A stretch of 64,000 nt of DNA from contig NZ_LXHZ01000022.1 of NCBI RefSeq assembly GCF_001888055.1, positions 222,679 to 286,678 on the forward strand, in the 5' to 3' direction. The notes under the pieces were generated by a model, which worked only from the letters and a program-made list of their open reading frames with translations, had not been told where the DNA came from and searched no databases. This DNA is from Rappaport israeli (GTDB lineage Bacteria; Pseudomonadota; Gammaproteobacteria; Cardiobacteriales; Cardiobacteriaceae). How positions within the stretch are numbered: position 1 is the first letter of the stretch; each line of letters starts with the position of its first letter. Of the stretch, positions 51,530-61,333 are shown in pieces. A program made the translations under genes and the position numbers.

Positions 51530-52284
51530 ACCAAATCCCCAACCAAACCTCAAATAACGACCAAGAAATGCCACTAGTCGACCATCTTGTCGAACTTCGC
51601 ACCCGCCTTATTCGCATTATTTTAGCGCTTGCCATCACCTTCCTCCTACTCCTCCCCTTTAGCAGCGACCTCTACACCCTTTTTGCCCGCCCCGTCCTAA
51701 TGAACCTCCTTCCAGGACAAAGCATGCTAGCAAAAGATGCCATCGACATCTTCCTAACCCCCATCAAAGTCAGCCTCTTTATCGCCGCACTCCTTACCAT
51801 GCCATGGACGCTATACCAAATTTGGGCATTTATCGCTCCCGCCATGTACAAACATGAAAAACGCCTCATGCTCCCCATTCTCATTAGCAGCACCGCCCTA
51901 TTTTACCTAGGCGTCCTCTTCGCCTACCTCGTCATCCTCCCCATCCTCTTTCATTTTCTAGGCAACATCCAACTAAATGGCGTTGCCTTCATGCCAGATA
52001 TCACCAACTACCTCTCCATCAGCCTCACCCTATTTATCGCCTTTGGCATCGTCTTTGAAACCCCCATTGCCACCATTATTCTCGTCCTACTCGACATCAT
52101 CAGCATTGAAACCCTCAAAGCCAAACGCCCCTACATCATCCTTGCCGCCTTCGTTATTGGCATGGTTCTAACCCCTCCAGACATTCTCTCACAAACCCTC
52201 CTCGCCCTTCCTCTTCTCATCTTATTTGAACTTGGACTATTGATCGCCGCCCGATTAAAAAAACCACCCTCCCAGACCCTTTAA
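51526..52284 (+). CDS. tatC: Sec-independent translocase subunit TatC
   Basis: Six-helix receptor for twin-arginine signal peptides. PLVDHLVELRTRLIRIILAL matches the conserved cytoplasmic N terminus with the HLxELRxR motif. FLTPIKVSLFIAALLTMPW, IAPAMYKHEKR and FGIVFETPIATIIL follow, and TPPDILSQTLLALPL is in the last helices. 252 residues, complete. Last gene of tatABC, 122 bp before the CRISPR array. Confidence 0.96.
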   Translation: MNQIPNQTSNNDQEMPLVDHLVELRTRLIRIILALAITFLLLLPFSSDLYTLFARPVLMNLLPGQSMLAKDAIDIFLTPIKVSLFIAALLTMPWTLYQIWAFIAPAMYKHEKRLMLPILISSTALFYLGVLFAYLVILPILFHFLGNIQLNGVAFMPDITNYLSISLTLFIAFGIVFETPIATIILVLLDIISIETLKAKRPYIILAAFVIGMVLTPPDILSQTLLALPLLILFELGLLIAARLKKPPSQTL

Positions 52285-52406
52285 TTTAGCCATAAAAATT
52301 TAACCTTTAAAAACAAAAGATTAAAAACAGCGTAAAAATTTTGGGTCAAACCAACAAAACCGCCTTAACTCCTTGTAAATAAAATAAATCACGCGTACAA
52401 TCTCTA
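52285..52406 (+). promoter_or_regulatory. CRISPR leader
   Basis: AT-rich, A-tract-rich 122 bp between tatC and the first repeat. Its position upstream of the repeat strand with the CTTAGAAA tail is where a type I-F leader belongs. A weak IHF-like match (TAA, 4 nt, TTGTA) lies at 52366-52377. No open frame. Confidence 0.65.
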
Positions 52407-55400
52407 GTGAACCGTGGCATACACGGCTTAGAAATGATAAGCGTTTGTATAGCGTCTATGACAGCGGTGAACCGTGGCATACACGGCTTAGAAAATCAGG
52501 AGTAACCCTCATAACCCTGTCAAGGTGTGAACCGTGGCATACACGGCTTAGAAATGCTGGATGTAAGGCTGTTAAGCGCGCGAGGCGTGAACCGTGGCAT
52601 ACACGGCTTAGAAAACGTGTATGCCACGGTTAACCAAGCCCAACGCCGTGAACCGTGGCATACACGGCTTAGAAAATATGAAATTGATATTAAATGCGAA
52701 ATTCAAGGTGAACCGTGGCATACACGGCTTAGAAATAATAGCACAGCAAAACGAGTAATGTTTGGGTGTGAACCGTGGCATACACGGCTTAGAAAACCTT
52801 TCGCATCGCTATCAGATGAACTGCCCTGTGAACCGTGGCATACACGGCTTAGAAAGTTTCGGGTATTTCTTGTTCGCAAGAATTTTCGTGAACCGTGGCA
52901 TACACGGCTTAGAAAGCTATGGCTTGATTGTGTTGTCTGTAAGCATCGTGAACCGTGGCATACACGGCTTAGAAAGCGACATCGTTACCTTATCGTTTAA
53001 AGAGAGGGTGAACCGTGGCATACACGGCTTAGAAATTTTTATATCAACCATGGCGACGGCGGAGCTAGTGAACCGTGGCATACACGGCTTAGAAATTTTG
53101 GCAGCAGTACCGGCCGCAAGATAATCTGTGAACCGTGGCATACACGGCTTAGAAACTAGGTTTGTGGTTAAAGTTTAGAAATAACTTGTGAACCGTGGCA
53201 TACACGGCTTAGAAATTACAGCTGGACGCTTTCACGTATTGCGCAAAGTGAACCGTGGCATACACGGCTTAGAAATTAGCGATAACGCACAGCAAGCCAT
53301 TGAGCAAGTGAACCGTGGCATACACGGCTTAGAAAAGTCAGGCGGTCGGTTTTGTAAGACCAAAGGCGTGAACCGTGGCATACACGGCTTAGAAATTAGG
53401 AATAACAATATCCCGACTTCTTAACTCGTGAACCGTGGCATACACGGCTTAGAAATCACGAGGAGACAAATGTTTAGTAATCGGTTCGTGAACCGTGGCA
53501 TACACGGCTTAGAAATCTTCATATGATTCATAAAAAACATCAGAATATGTGAACCGTGGCATACACGGCTTAGAAAAATCATTCTTGCAACAAATGCTAA
53601 CGCAATTGGTGAACCGTGGCATACACGGCTTAGAAACCTGTAAGTAAGCCAAAGCGACGATGAAATAAGTGAACCGTGGCATACACGGCTTAGAAACAGT
53701 GCGTATCAATCAAAGGCTTGATATGAGCGTGAACCGTGGCATACACGGCTTAGAAAAAAACCAATTCACTGACATTGAGCTTTTGATGGTGAACCGTGGC
53801 ATACACGGCTTAGAAACGATCAGCGTCAGATGGTCGGTCAACGATATAGTGAACCGTGGCATACACGGCTTAGAAAATTTAATGCGCTAATAGCCCCACC
53901 AATTGCACGTGAACCGTGGCATACACGGCTTAGAAAAATGACGCGGTTGTTAGTGCACAAACCTTTACGTGAACCGTGGCATACACGGCTTAGAAATTGA
54001 ACATCGTATGCAAGATTGCGCCGGTCATGTGAACCGTGGCATACACGGCTTAGAAATTATGAATACGGCATCATGTGCCAAGATACTGTGAACCGTGGCA
54101 TACACGGCTTAGAAAATCACGCTAGGCGGAACGTGGGTTTGGCTTGCGTGAACCGTGGCATACACGGCTTAGAAAACACCGCCGTTTTCTTCTACGCTTT
54201 GCATGGCGTGAACCGTGGCATACACGGCTTAGAAAATGCAGGCGGAATATCGCGCGCTGCTTGCACGGTGAACCGTGGCATACACGGCTTAGAAATGCTC
54301 GTTTGCTGCTTTTAAATCACGCTCTAAGTGAACCGTGGCATACACGGCTTAGAAAAAAGCGCTACACCATGTCCACGCTGCTCAAAGGTGAACCGTGGCA
54401 TACACGGCTTAGAAACTTCAAAAAAGAGTAGTCAAAACAAAGAGAGGGTGAACCGTGGCATACACGGCTTAGAAAATTTTATGCTACTATCAGTTGCGAA
54501 TAACTTCGTGAACCGTGGCATACACGGCTTAGAAAATCACTATCGCGTGTTTGCATCCCAGACAACAGTGAACCGTGGCATACACGGCTTAGAAATAATG
54601 CGGAAGGGTTTTTCAGCGTGTCGGAAATGTGAACCGTGGCATACACGGCTTAGAAATTACAGTTGGATGCTTTCACGCATTGCGCAAAGTGAACCGTGGC
54701 ATACACGGCTTAGAAAATGCAGGCGGAATATCGCGCGCTGCTTGCACGGTGAACCGTGGCATACACGGCTTAGAAATGCTCGTTTGCTGCTTTTAAATCA
54801 CGCTCTAAGTGAACCGTGGCATACACGGCTTAGAAATATCCCGCATAGCGAACAGCAGAGTATGCTACGTGAACCGTGGCATACACGGCTTAGAAAACAA
54901 CGAATTCTGCATCATGATTAGAATCATCGTGAACCGTGGCATACACGGCTTAGAAATGCTGAGAGAGTTATTGCAATCTGGCGAGCTAGTGAACCGTGGC
55001 ATACACGGCTTAGAAAAAGCAGGGCTGTCGACAATAACTTCAGCATAACGTGAACCGTGGCATACACGGCTTAGAAACTGAGTAATGCTGATACAGACAT
55101 GCCTGTTAAGTGAACCGTGGCATACACGGCTTAGAAAACAAACAGACGATGCCAATGACTACTTTGAACGTGAACCGTGGCATACACGGCTTAGAAATCT
55201 TTTTGACATTCGTCAATTACGACAATTGAGTGAACCGTGGCATACACGGCTTAGAAATTGAGCGTGCGTTATCCCCCTCGGTATGAAAGTGAACCGTGGC
55301 ATACACGGCTTAGAAATTGTCGCGCGCTCAAAGAATGCGAACGCCGGGGTGAACCGTGGCATACACGGCTTAGAAATCATCTCTCTCGAATGCTATCATG

Positions 55401-55436
55401 TACACATCGTGAACCGTGGCATACACGGCTTAGAAA
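52407..55436 (+). CRISPR. CRISPR array, 51 repeats and 50 spacers, type I-F-like repeat
   Basis: 28-bp repeats: GTGAA, hairpin arm CCGTG, loop GCATA, arm CACGG, tail CTTAGAAA, which is the architecture of type I-F repeats. By eye all 51 copies are identical, including the last one at 55409. Spacers are 32 nt except 33 nt for spacers 4, 19, 37 and 44, and 31 nt for 28 and 48. The leader lies on the left, so left-end spacers are newest. Spacers 31-32 recur exactly as 39-40; spacer 14 and spacer 38 differ at three positions. Frames read through the array are not genes. Confidence 0.99.
52590..52631. repeat. Anti-repeat in spacer 4 forming a 16-bp hairpin with repeat 4
   Basis: Spacer 4 (52615-52647) carries at 52616-52631 a 16-nt exact reverse complement of repeat positions 4-19 (CGTGTATGCCACGGTT). 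With repeat 4 this makes a perfect 16-bp stem (52590-52605 with 52616-52631) and a 10-nt loop that contains most of the CTTAGAAA tag. Confidence 0.95.
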
Positions 55437-55493
55437 GCTTTAAAACATGCTGAGCAAAATAAGCATCTTCAACTTTTAAAGTTTAAAATCACA

Positions 55494-55520
55494 AAAAACC
55501 CACCAGAAGGTGGTTTTTTT
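55494..55520. terminator. Bidirectional terminator between the array and the lipoprotein gene
   Basis: AAACCCACC / GGTGGTTTT stem with an AGAA loop, A-run before and T7 after. It can end both the CRISPR precursor and the minus-strand lipoprotein transcript. Confidence 0.85.
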
Positions 55521-55545
55521 AATCTATATTAATAGGTTAAGGAAA

Positions 55546-56166
55546 TTATTTTACTGCGCTGTCAGCTTTTTTAATAATTGCTTCTGCTTCTTGTTTTAAA
55601 GTTGTTTCATTTTGATTAGCGTCAGTTGCCAGATTATTTTCAACAACGGCAGTATTTGCATTAGCAACTGCTGCATTTGCGCTATTTAAATGCGCGTCTG
55701 CCTGTGCACCAGTTACGGTTGTCTCTTTTTGTGCCATTTCTACGGCATGATCAAAACCTTTTTCTTTTGTATCAGTTTTGACTTCCGCCATGGCATGGTT
55801 TGTAGCGTTTTCAACTTTTGCTGCTGCCGTATCAACTTTAGAACCCACCTCTTCAGCCGTATTGCTCATTGTATTACCTGCATTTTCAAGCGCAGCATCG
55901 ACTTTTCCACCAGCAGTTTCTAGCGCCTTACCTGCTTCTTGCGCTAAGTCTTTTGTACCTTCAACTACTTTTTCGCCCGCCTCAGCTATTTCATGTCCAG
56001 CTTTATCTAATGCGTTATCTGTTTTCTCTACAGCATGACCGGTAGTCTCTTTAACATCCGTTGCCACAGCACTCGCTGCTTCCTGAGTCTCTTTTTGAGC
56101 CTCATCGCTACAAGCTACCAATCCAGCTGAAACCAATACTGTCAACATGAGAGAATGTAATTTCAT
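55546..56166 (-). CDS. Ala/Glu-rich helical lipoprotein
   Basis: Predicted lipoprotein with signal MKLHSLMLTVLVSAGLVAC (lipobox LVAC, Cys19). The mature chain of about 188 residues is almost only Ala, Glu, Lys, Thr, Val and Asp, in imperfect 11-residue-like heptad/undecad patterns (ALDKAGHEIAEAGEKVVEGT, then KDLAQEAGKALETAGGKVDA), reminiscent of LEA-like or apolipoprotein-type amphipathic helices. No catalytic motif. Function unknown; a stress-related envelope role is possible but unproven. It stands alone, convergent to the CRISPR array. Confidence 0.72.
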   Translation of the reverse strand: MKLHSLMLTVLVSAGLVACSDEAQKETQEAASAVATDVKETTGHAVEKTDNALDKAGHEIAEAGEKVVEGTKDLAQEAGKALETAGGKVDAALENAGNTMSNTAEEVGSKVDTAAAKVENATNHAMAEVKTDTKEKGFDHAVEMAQKETTVTGAQADAHLNSANAAVANANTAVVENNLATDANQNETTLKQEAEAIIKKADSAVK

Positions 56167-56625
56167 TTTATTTTTCCTTAACTAGTTGAATATTAAATTA
56201 AATGGATAATCGCGCCAAAGAATACCACCGAACCATATTTCAATAAATAATCTTTTTGTAACAAAAACGCCCTTAATAAGGCGCAAAACAAACTAAACCA
56301 TCCATAAAAACAAAATTGCTTTAAATCAATCTCTCACCATTAGAGAGATAACTCACAAAATCGACTGCGTCGGTTTATCCACCTGTGCTTATATCTTACA
56401 AATGAAGGGCAAGGCTCTATACTGCCTCCCTTCTCTATGCATCTATTAGTATTTATTACAGATATTCTTATCAATTTACTTGACTAACAGCCCTACCTTT
56501 AATCGCTCTTGGTAAAATCAAGGCGCTATTCTTTTAATTCTTAAACAACCATAATTTATTTCCCCTAAACGTATAAATTTTGTTAGATTATCAACCATCA
56601 TTTATTCAACAAAGAGCGAGCCTTT
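56167..56625. promoter_or_regulatory. Intergenic region between the lipoprotein gene and glpD
   Basis: 459 bp with no credible gene. A perfect inverted repeat ATCTCTC / GAGAGAT with a 7-nt loop lies at 56329-56349, about 280 bp upstream of glpD, possibly an operator or hairpin. The glpD ribosome site (AAAGAGCGAG) is just before 56626. Confidence 0.4.
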
Positions 56626-58199
56626 ATGAACAGAGCCGACAACCTCCAAACTCTTAGAAATACTCAAAATTGGGACGTTATTGTTATTGGTGGCGGCGCT
56701 AGTGGATTAGGTGCTGCGGTTGATGCTGCCAGCCGTGGATTTTCTACTCTACTTCTTGAAGCGCATGATTTTGCCAAAGCCACTTCTAGCCGTAGTACCA
56801 AACTGGCACACGGTGGCGTGCGCTATCTTGCTCAAGGACATATCGACCTTGTGATTGAGGCGCTCCATGAGCGCGGTTTGCTTGCCAAAAATGCCTCTCA
56901 TCTAGTTAAAAATCAAACCTTTATCATCCTAACTATCAATGGTGGGAAGGATATTATTACCAAATAGGGCTATCGATTTATGACTGGCTTGCGCGCAAAT
57001 TACGCTTAGGCAAAACCAAGCGCTTAAATAAAACCCAAACCCTCGCCCAGCTTCCTACTTTAAAAGCGGATGGTTTAGCCAGTGGCATTCGCTATTATGA
57101 CGGGCAATTTGACGATGCCCGCTTGGCAATCAACCTTGCCCAAACCTTACAAGACCAAGGCGGATGTGCGCTAAACTATGTAAAAGTTATTGACCTAATT
57201 AAAGATGACAAACAGCGCATCAGTGGCGTTGTCGCTGAAGATAGTCTAAGCGGTGAGCGCTTTAACTTACATTGCAAAGCAGTTGTAAACGCCACAGGTG
57301 TTTTCACCGACAGCATCATGCAATTAGATAAACCTAGCGATAAAGCCTTTGTCGTTCCCAGTCAAGGGATACATCTTGTCCTTGCGCGCGACTTTTTACA
57401 AAGCGAACACGCGCTCATGATTCCCAAAACAGACGATGGACGCGTCCTCTTCGCCGTTCCTTGGCATGGCAAAGTAATTATCGGCACGACTGACGTACGG
57501 GTTGAACGACCTGAGCTTGAGCCCAAGCCCCTTGCACAAGAAATCGATTTCATCTTACAAACCGCTGCTAACTATCTCACCAAAGCGCCGACTAAAGCGG
57601 ATGTTCTAAGCGTCTTTGCAGGATTGCGCCCCCTTGCCGCACCTGAAAAAGAAGGACAAAAAAGCAAAGAAGTTTCGCGCAGCCATAAAGTTCACGTCTC
57701 AGATAGCGGACTGGTTACCATCATTGGCGGAAAATGGACGACTTATCGCAAAATGGCAGAAGACACCATCGATAAAGCCATTGAAAACAGCGACCTTCCC
57801 AACAAAGCCTGTGTCAGTGAAACACTCGCCATCCACGGCAACCGACCCACCAACGAACAAGACCGCCAAAATCATCTCTATCTATACGGCAGCGACGCGC
57901 CTGCCATCGAACAATTAAGCGCTGAAAATCCTGATTATAAACAGCGCCTACATCCAAAATACCCCTACACTCTTGCCGAAGTTGTTTGGGCAATCCGCGA
58001 AGAAATGGCGCAAAATGTTGAAGACATTCTCGCTCGCCGTGTCAGACTATTATTTTTAGATGCGCGCGCTGCCATTGAAAGTGCACAGTCCGTCGCTCGC
58101 CTTATCGCTAGTGAGCATAACCATCCCCAAGAATGGATAGATACGCAAATCCAAAATTTCACCACCCTAGCTAAGGGTTATTTACTCACCGAAAACTAA
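56626..58199 (+). CDS. glpD: Aerobic glycerol-3-phosphate dehydrogenase (one frameshift)
   Basis: Membrane-associated flavoenzyme that oxidises glycerol 3-phosphate to dihydroxyacetone phosphate and feeds electrons to quinone. FAD motif DVIVIGGGASGLGAAVDAAS near residue 18; SSRSTKLAHGGVRYLAQ follows. The frame breaks at CC 56928-56929; one more C gives FIIPNYQWWEGYYYQIGLSI. Later motifs include VVNATGVFTDSI, VPWHGKVIIGTTDV and GLVTIIGGKWTTYRKMAED. About 525 residues after repair. First gene of glpD-glpK-glpF, 42 bp before glpK. Confidence 0.93.
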
Positions 58200-58241
58200 A
58201 AACTTAAAAAACCACTTAACCACCACAAAAGGAGTATTTTT

Positions 58242-59782
58242 ATGAGCAAAAACTATATCTTATCCTTAGACCAAGGCACGACTTCTTCGCGCGCCATTCT
58301 CGTTAACCACAGAGGTGAAATTGTCACTATCGCACAAAAAGACTTCAGCCAAATTTTCCCCCAGTCTGGCTGGGTTGAGCACGATGCCAACGAAATTTGG
58401 AGCTCACAAGTTAGCGTTGCGGCTGAAGCCATCGCCAAAGCAGGATTTAACGGACACGATATCGCCGCCATTGGAATCACCAACCAACGCGAAACCACCA
58501 TTATTTGGGATAAAGACAGTGGCGAACCTATCTACAACGCCATTGTCTGGCAAGACCGCCGTACCGCCAAATATTGCGACAAACTGCGTGAACAAGGGCA
58601 TGAACAAACCATCCAACAAAAAACAGGCTTACGCTTGATGCCTATTTTTCCGCCAGCAAAATCAAATGGATATTGGATAACGTTGACGGTGCGCGGGATA
58701 AAGCACAGGCAGGAAAACTCTGTTTTGGCACCGTAGATACTTGGCTAGTTTATAAACTCACGCGTGGCAAACTCTTTGTTACTGACGTAACCAATGCCAG
58801 TCGCACTCTACTATTTAACATCCACACCCTCAATTGGGACGATGAACTACTGGAGCTTTTTGATATTCCCAAAGCCATGCTGCCAGAAGTTAAATCCAGC
58901 AGCGAAATCTACGGACAAACCGCCACCACCTTATTTTCCAGCAAAATCCCCATTGCTGGTATTGCAGGCGACCAGCAAGCCGCCTTATTCGGACAACTCT
59001 GCCTAGACAAAGGCATGATTAAAACCACCTACGGCACAGGCTGTTTTTCACTCATGAATACAGGAGATGAAGCCGTTAACTCTAAGCACAACCTCCTCAC
59101 CACCATTGCTTGGCAACGAAATGGCAAAACCACCTACGCCCTAGAAGGAAGCGTTTTTGTAGGCGGTGCTGCCGTGCAATGGTTACGCGACGGCGTACGC
59201 ATTATTCGCACCTCAGAATCTATCAACAGCCTTGCTAAAACTGTAGAAGATAACGGTGGCGTATACTTTGTCCCTGCCTTAACTGGATTAGCCGCCCCTT
59301 ATTGGGATGCCTATGCACGCGGACTTCTCATAGGCATAAGCCGAGGCACTACAGACGCGCATATTGCCCGCGCCACCTTAGAAGGCATTGCCTACCAAGT
59401 TTATGACCTCATCAAAGCCATGGAAGCCGATGCAGGCGAACAAAGCATTGAATGTCGCGTAGATGGCGGCGCTAGCGCCAGCGACCTCCTCATGCAATTT
59501 CAAGCGGACCTGCTTAATTTTGAGCTTATCCGCCCACAACAACTTGAAACCACCGCACTCGGTGCAGCCTACCTCGCTGGACTCGCCGTTGGCTTTTGGG
59601 AAGATGAAAAAGCCCTGCAACAACTATGGGATACAGATAAAACCTTTTCCCCACAAATGCCCTCCGAACAAGTCAAGCATCATCTACACTACTGGCATAA
59701 AGCCGTCCGTTGCGCCCAGAATTGGCTAGAAGAAGAGGATGACAAGAAAGAGAAAGAGAAAGAGAAAGAGAAACAAGAATAA
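58242..59782 (+). CDS. glpK: Glycerol kinase with Lys/Glu-repeat tail (one frameshift)
   Basis: Phosphorylates glycerol with [23 protein letters not shown] is the FGGY-family start; [19 protein letters not shown] and IVWQDRRT follow. The frame breaks near 58629-58631; one added base gives [15 protein letters not shown]. Later [13 protein letters not shown]-like [37 protein letters not shown] and [13 protein letters not shown] are present. The C terminus ends in an EKEKEKEK tail encoded by a hexanucleotide repeat. About 514 residues. Confidence 0.93.
59744..59774 (+). repeat. AAAGAG-type microsatellite in the 3' end of glpK
   Basis: About five head-to-tail copies of a GAGAAA hexamer encode alternating Glu-Lys at the end of glycerol kinase. 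Changes in copy number would keep the frame. Confidence 0.85.
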
Positions 59783-59902
59783 AGCACTCAAGCGCTTGTC
59801 TAGTTTCAGTAAGATTTATCACTAAAAATAATCAAGCGCATTTTTTCTCACAAACCACATAATCATAATAATACCAATACAACACCCCCAAAGGAGGAAC
59901 AA

Positions 59903-60637
59903 ATGCAATCTATTTTCATCGCCGAACTCATTGGCACCATGCTCATGATATTGCTAGGCAACGGCGTAGTCGCCAACGTCGTATTAAGCAAAACCAAAGG
60001 ACAAGAAAGCGGGTGGATGGTCATCACAACCGCATGGGCATTAGCCGTATTTGTAGGAGTTGTTGTTGCAGGACCTTATAGTGGCGCGCATCTTAATCCT
60101 GCGGTTACTCTTGGCTTAGCGCTTACAGGCGGCACCCCATGGCAACAAGTTCCAATTTATATTATTGGAGAATTTCTAGGTGCAGCACTTGGCGCGGCGC
60201 TTGTTTGGCTAAGCTATAAAGACCATTTTAATGCCACCACAGACGAAGCGACCAAACTCGCCTGCTTTGCCACCGCACCTGCCATAGCCAATAAAACCAA
60301 TAATTTTATAAGCGAAGTCATTGGCACATTTGTTTTAATCTTTGTGATTTTCTTTATTGCCGAACCCAGCCTCGAATCCGCCAGCTTAGCTGAGGCAAAA
60401 ATAGGTTTAGGCTCCTTGGGGGCTTTACCTGTCGCTTTCTTGGTATGGGTCATTGGACTTTCTCTAGGCGGCACAACTGGCTATGCCATCAATCCTGCGC
60501 GCGACCTAGCGCCAAGAATAGTCCACTTTCTTTTGCCAATTAAAGGCGACAGCGATTGGTCCTATGCATGGATTCCTGCCCTAGCGCCTTTAGTGGGTGC
60601 TACGCTCGCTGCCGTTATTTATCACTTACTACAATAA
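59903..60637 (+). CDS. glpF: Glycerol uptake facilitator (aquaglyceroporin)
   Basis: Channel of the MIP family that lets glycerol diffuse into the cell, where GlpK traps it. Both half-helix motifs are visible: HLNPAVTLGLAL near residue 65 and YAINPARDLAPR near residue 198, the Asp after NPAR marking glycerol channels. Six membrane helices. 244 residues, slightly shorter than E. coli GlpF. A strong AAAGGAGG site precedes the ATG. Third gene of the glycerol cluster, 120 bp after glpK. Confidence 0.94.
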   Translation: MQSIFIAELIGTMLMILLGNGVVANVVLSKTKGQESGWMVITTAWALAVFVGVVVAGPYSGAHLNPAVTLGLALTGGTPWQQVPIYIIGEFLGAALGAALVWLSYKDHFNATTDEATKLACFATAPAIANKTNNFISEVIGTFVLIFVIFFIAEPSLESASLAEAKIGLGSLGALPVAFLVWVIGLSLGGTTGYAINPARDLAPRIVHFLLPIKGDSDWSYAWIPALAPLVGATLAAVIYHLLQ

Positions 60638-60641
60638 ACCT

Positions 60642-61250
60642 CTATGGGCGCACGTTGAAATACTCGTGCGCCTTTTGATTTAGCGCCTCAATTTCATTAA
60701 GCAAGCGCTTTATCTCCCCCTCATCTTGCGCCTCAATGCTGGCTTGCAGCTCCGCCAATTTCAAGCGTAATTGTTGCATTCCTAGCATAAAATCCTCACG
60801 CATCGACTCCTGCATAATGCCCCCCAATGCCTGCGCCTGCCCAGCGTAAGCCAATAATTCCGCTGCAATCTTATTTTTATCTTCCATTGCAATCGACTTT
60901 TGCAAAGCATCAAATTTCACTTGCATAATGCTCATCGTCTCCGCCAAGTCCACCTGTGGCGCAATAATTTCAGGCTCAGGCAACGCGCTTTGAGGCGTAT
61001 TCACCGAAACCGCCACCGTTGGTGCTTTAGTAATCACAAAGGATTGCGATTCTAGCGCCACGCCATCTTGCTCAATTGTTGTATCCACCACAGTTGCCAC
61101 ATTCGTTGCCGTAACTGTTGATGGCGGACGAGGTTCATTTCTATCACTCACACCTGGTTTATCCACCCATTCTTCCTGCACCTCCTGCACCTGAGCCAAA
61201 ACCTGTGGCAACACCACCGCCGCCAACATCATCACTAAATATTTACGCAT
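60642..61250 (-). CDS. Periplasmic protein with C-terminal cytochrome b562-like four-helix domain
   Basis: Signal peptide (MRKYLVMMLAAVVLPQVLA) followed by a Pro/Thr/Val-rich low-complexity region up to about residue 100. The last 100 residues line up by eye with cytochrome b562: DLAETMSIMQVKFDALQKSI matches the first helix with its Met heme ligand, and DEGEIKRLLNEIEALNQKAH matches the last helix with its His ligand near the C terminus (QKAHEYFN). Whether heme is bound is unknown. 202 residues. It faces glpF, with only 4 bp between the stop codons. Confidence 0.65.
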   Translation of the reverse strand: MRKYLVMMLAAVVLPQVLAQVQEVQEEWVDKPGVSDRNEPRPPSTVTATNVATVVDTTIEQDGVALESQSFVITKAPTVAVSVNTPQSALPEPEIIAPQVDLAETMSIMQVKFDALQKSIAMEDKNKIAAELLAYAGQAQALGGIMQESMREDFMLGMQQLRLKLAELQASIEAQDEGEIKRLLNEIEALNQKAHEYFNVRP

Positions 61251-61333
61251 AATGCCTCCTGTTTATTTATAAAAGAATCAAAAAGATATCACAAGAATCG
61301 CAATTTATGGTCTTAAATTTCCCTTAACTACAT

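Noticed and set aside
52445-55443. Several long open frames with repeated MNRGIHGLE or EPWHTRLRK units
   Set aside because: They are translations of the CRISPR repeats in different frames, not proteins; the 60-bp period keeps frames open.
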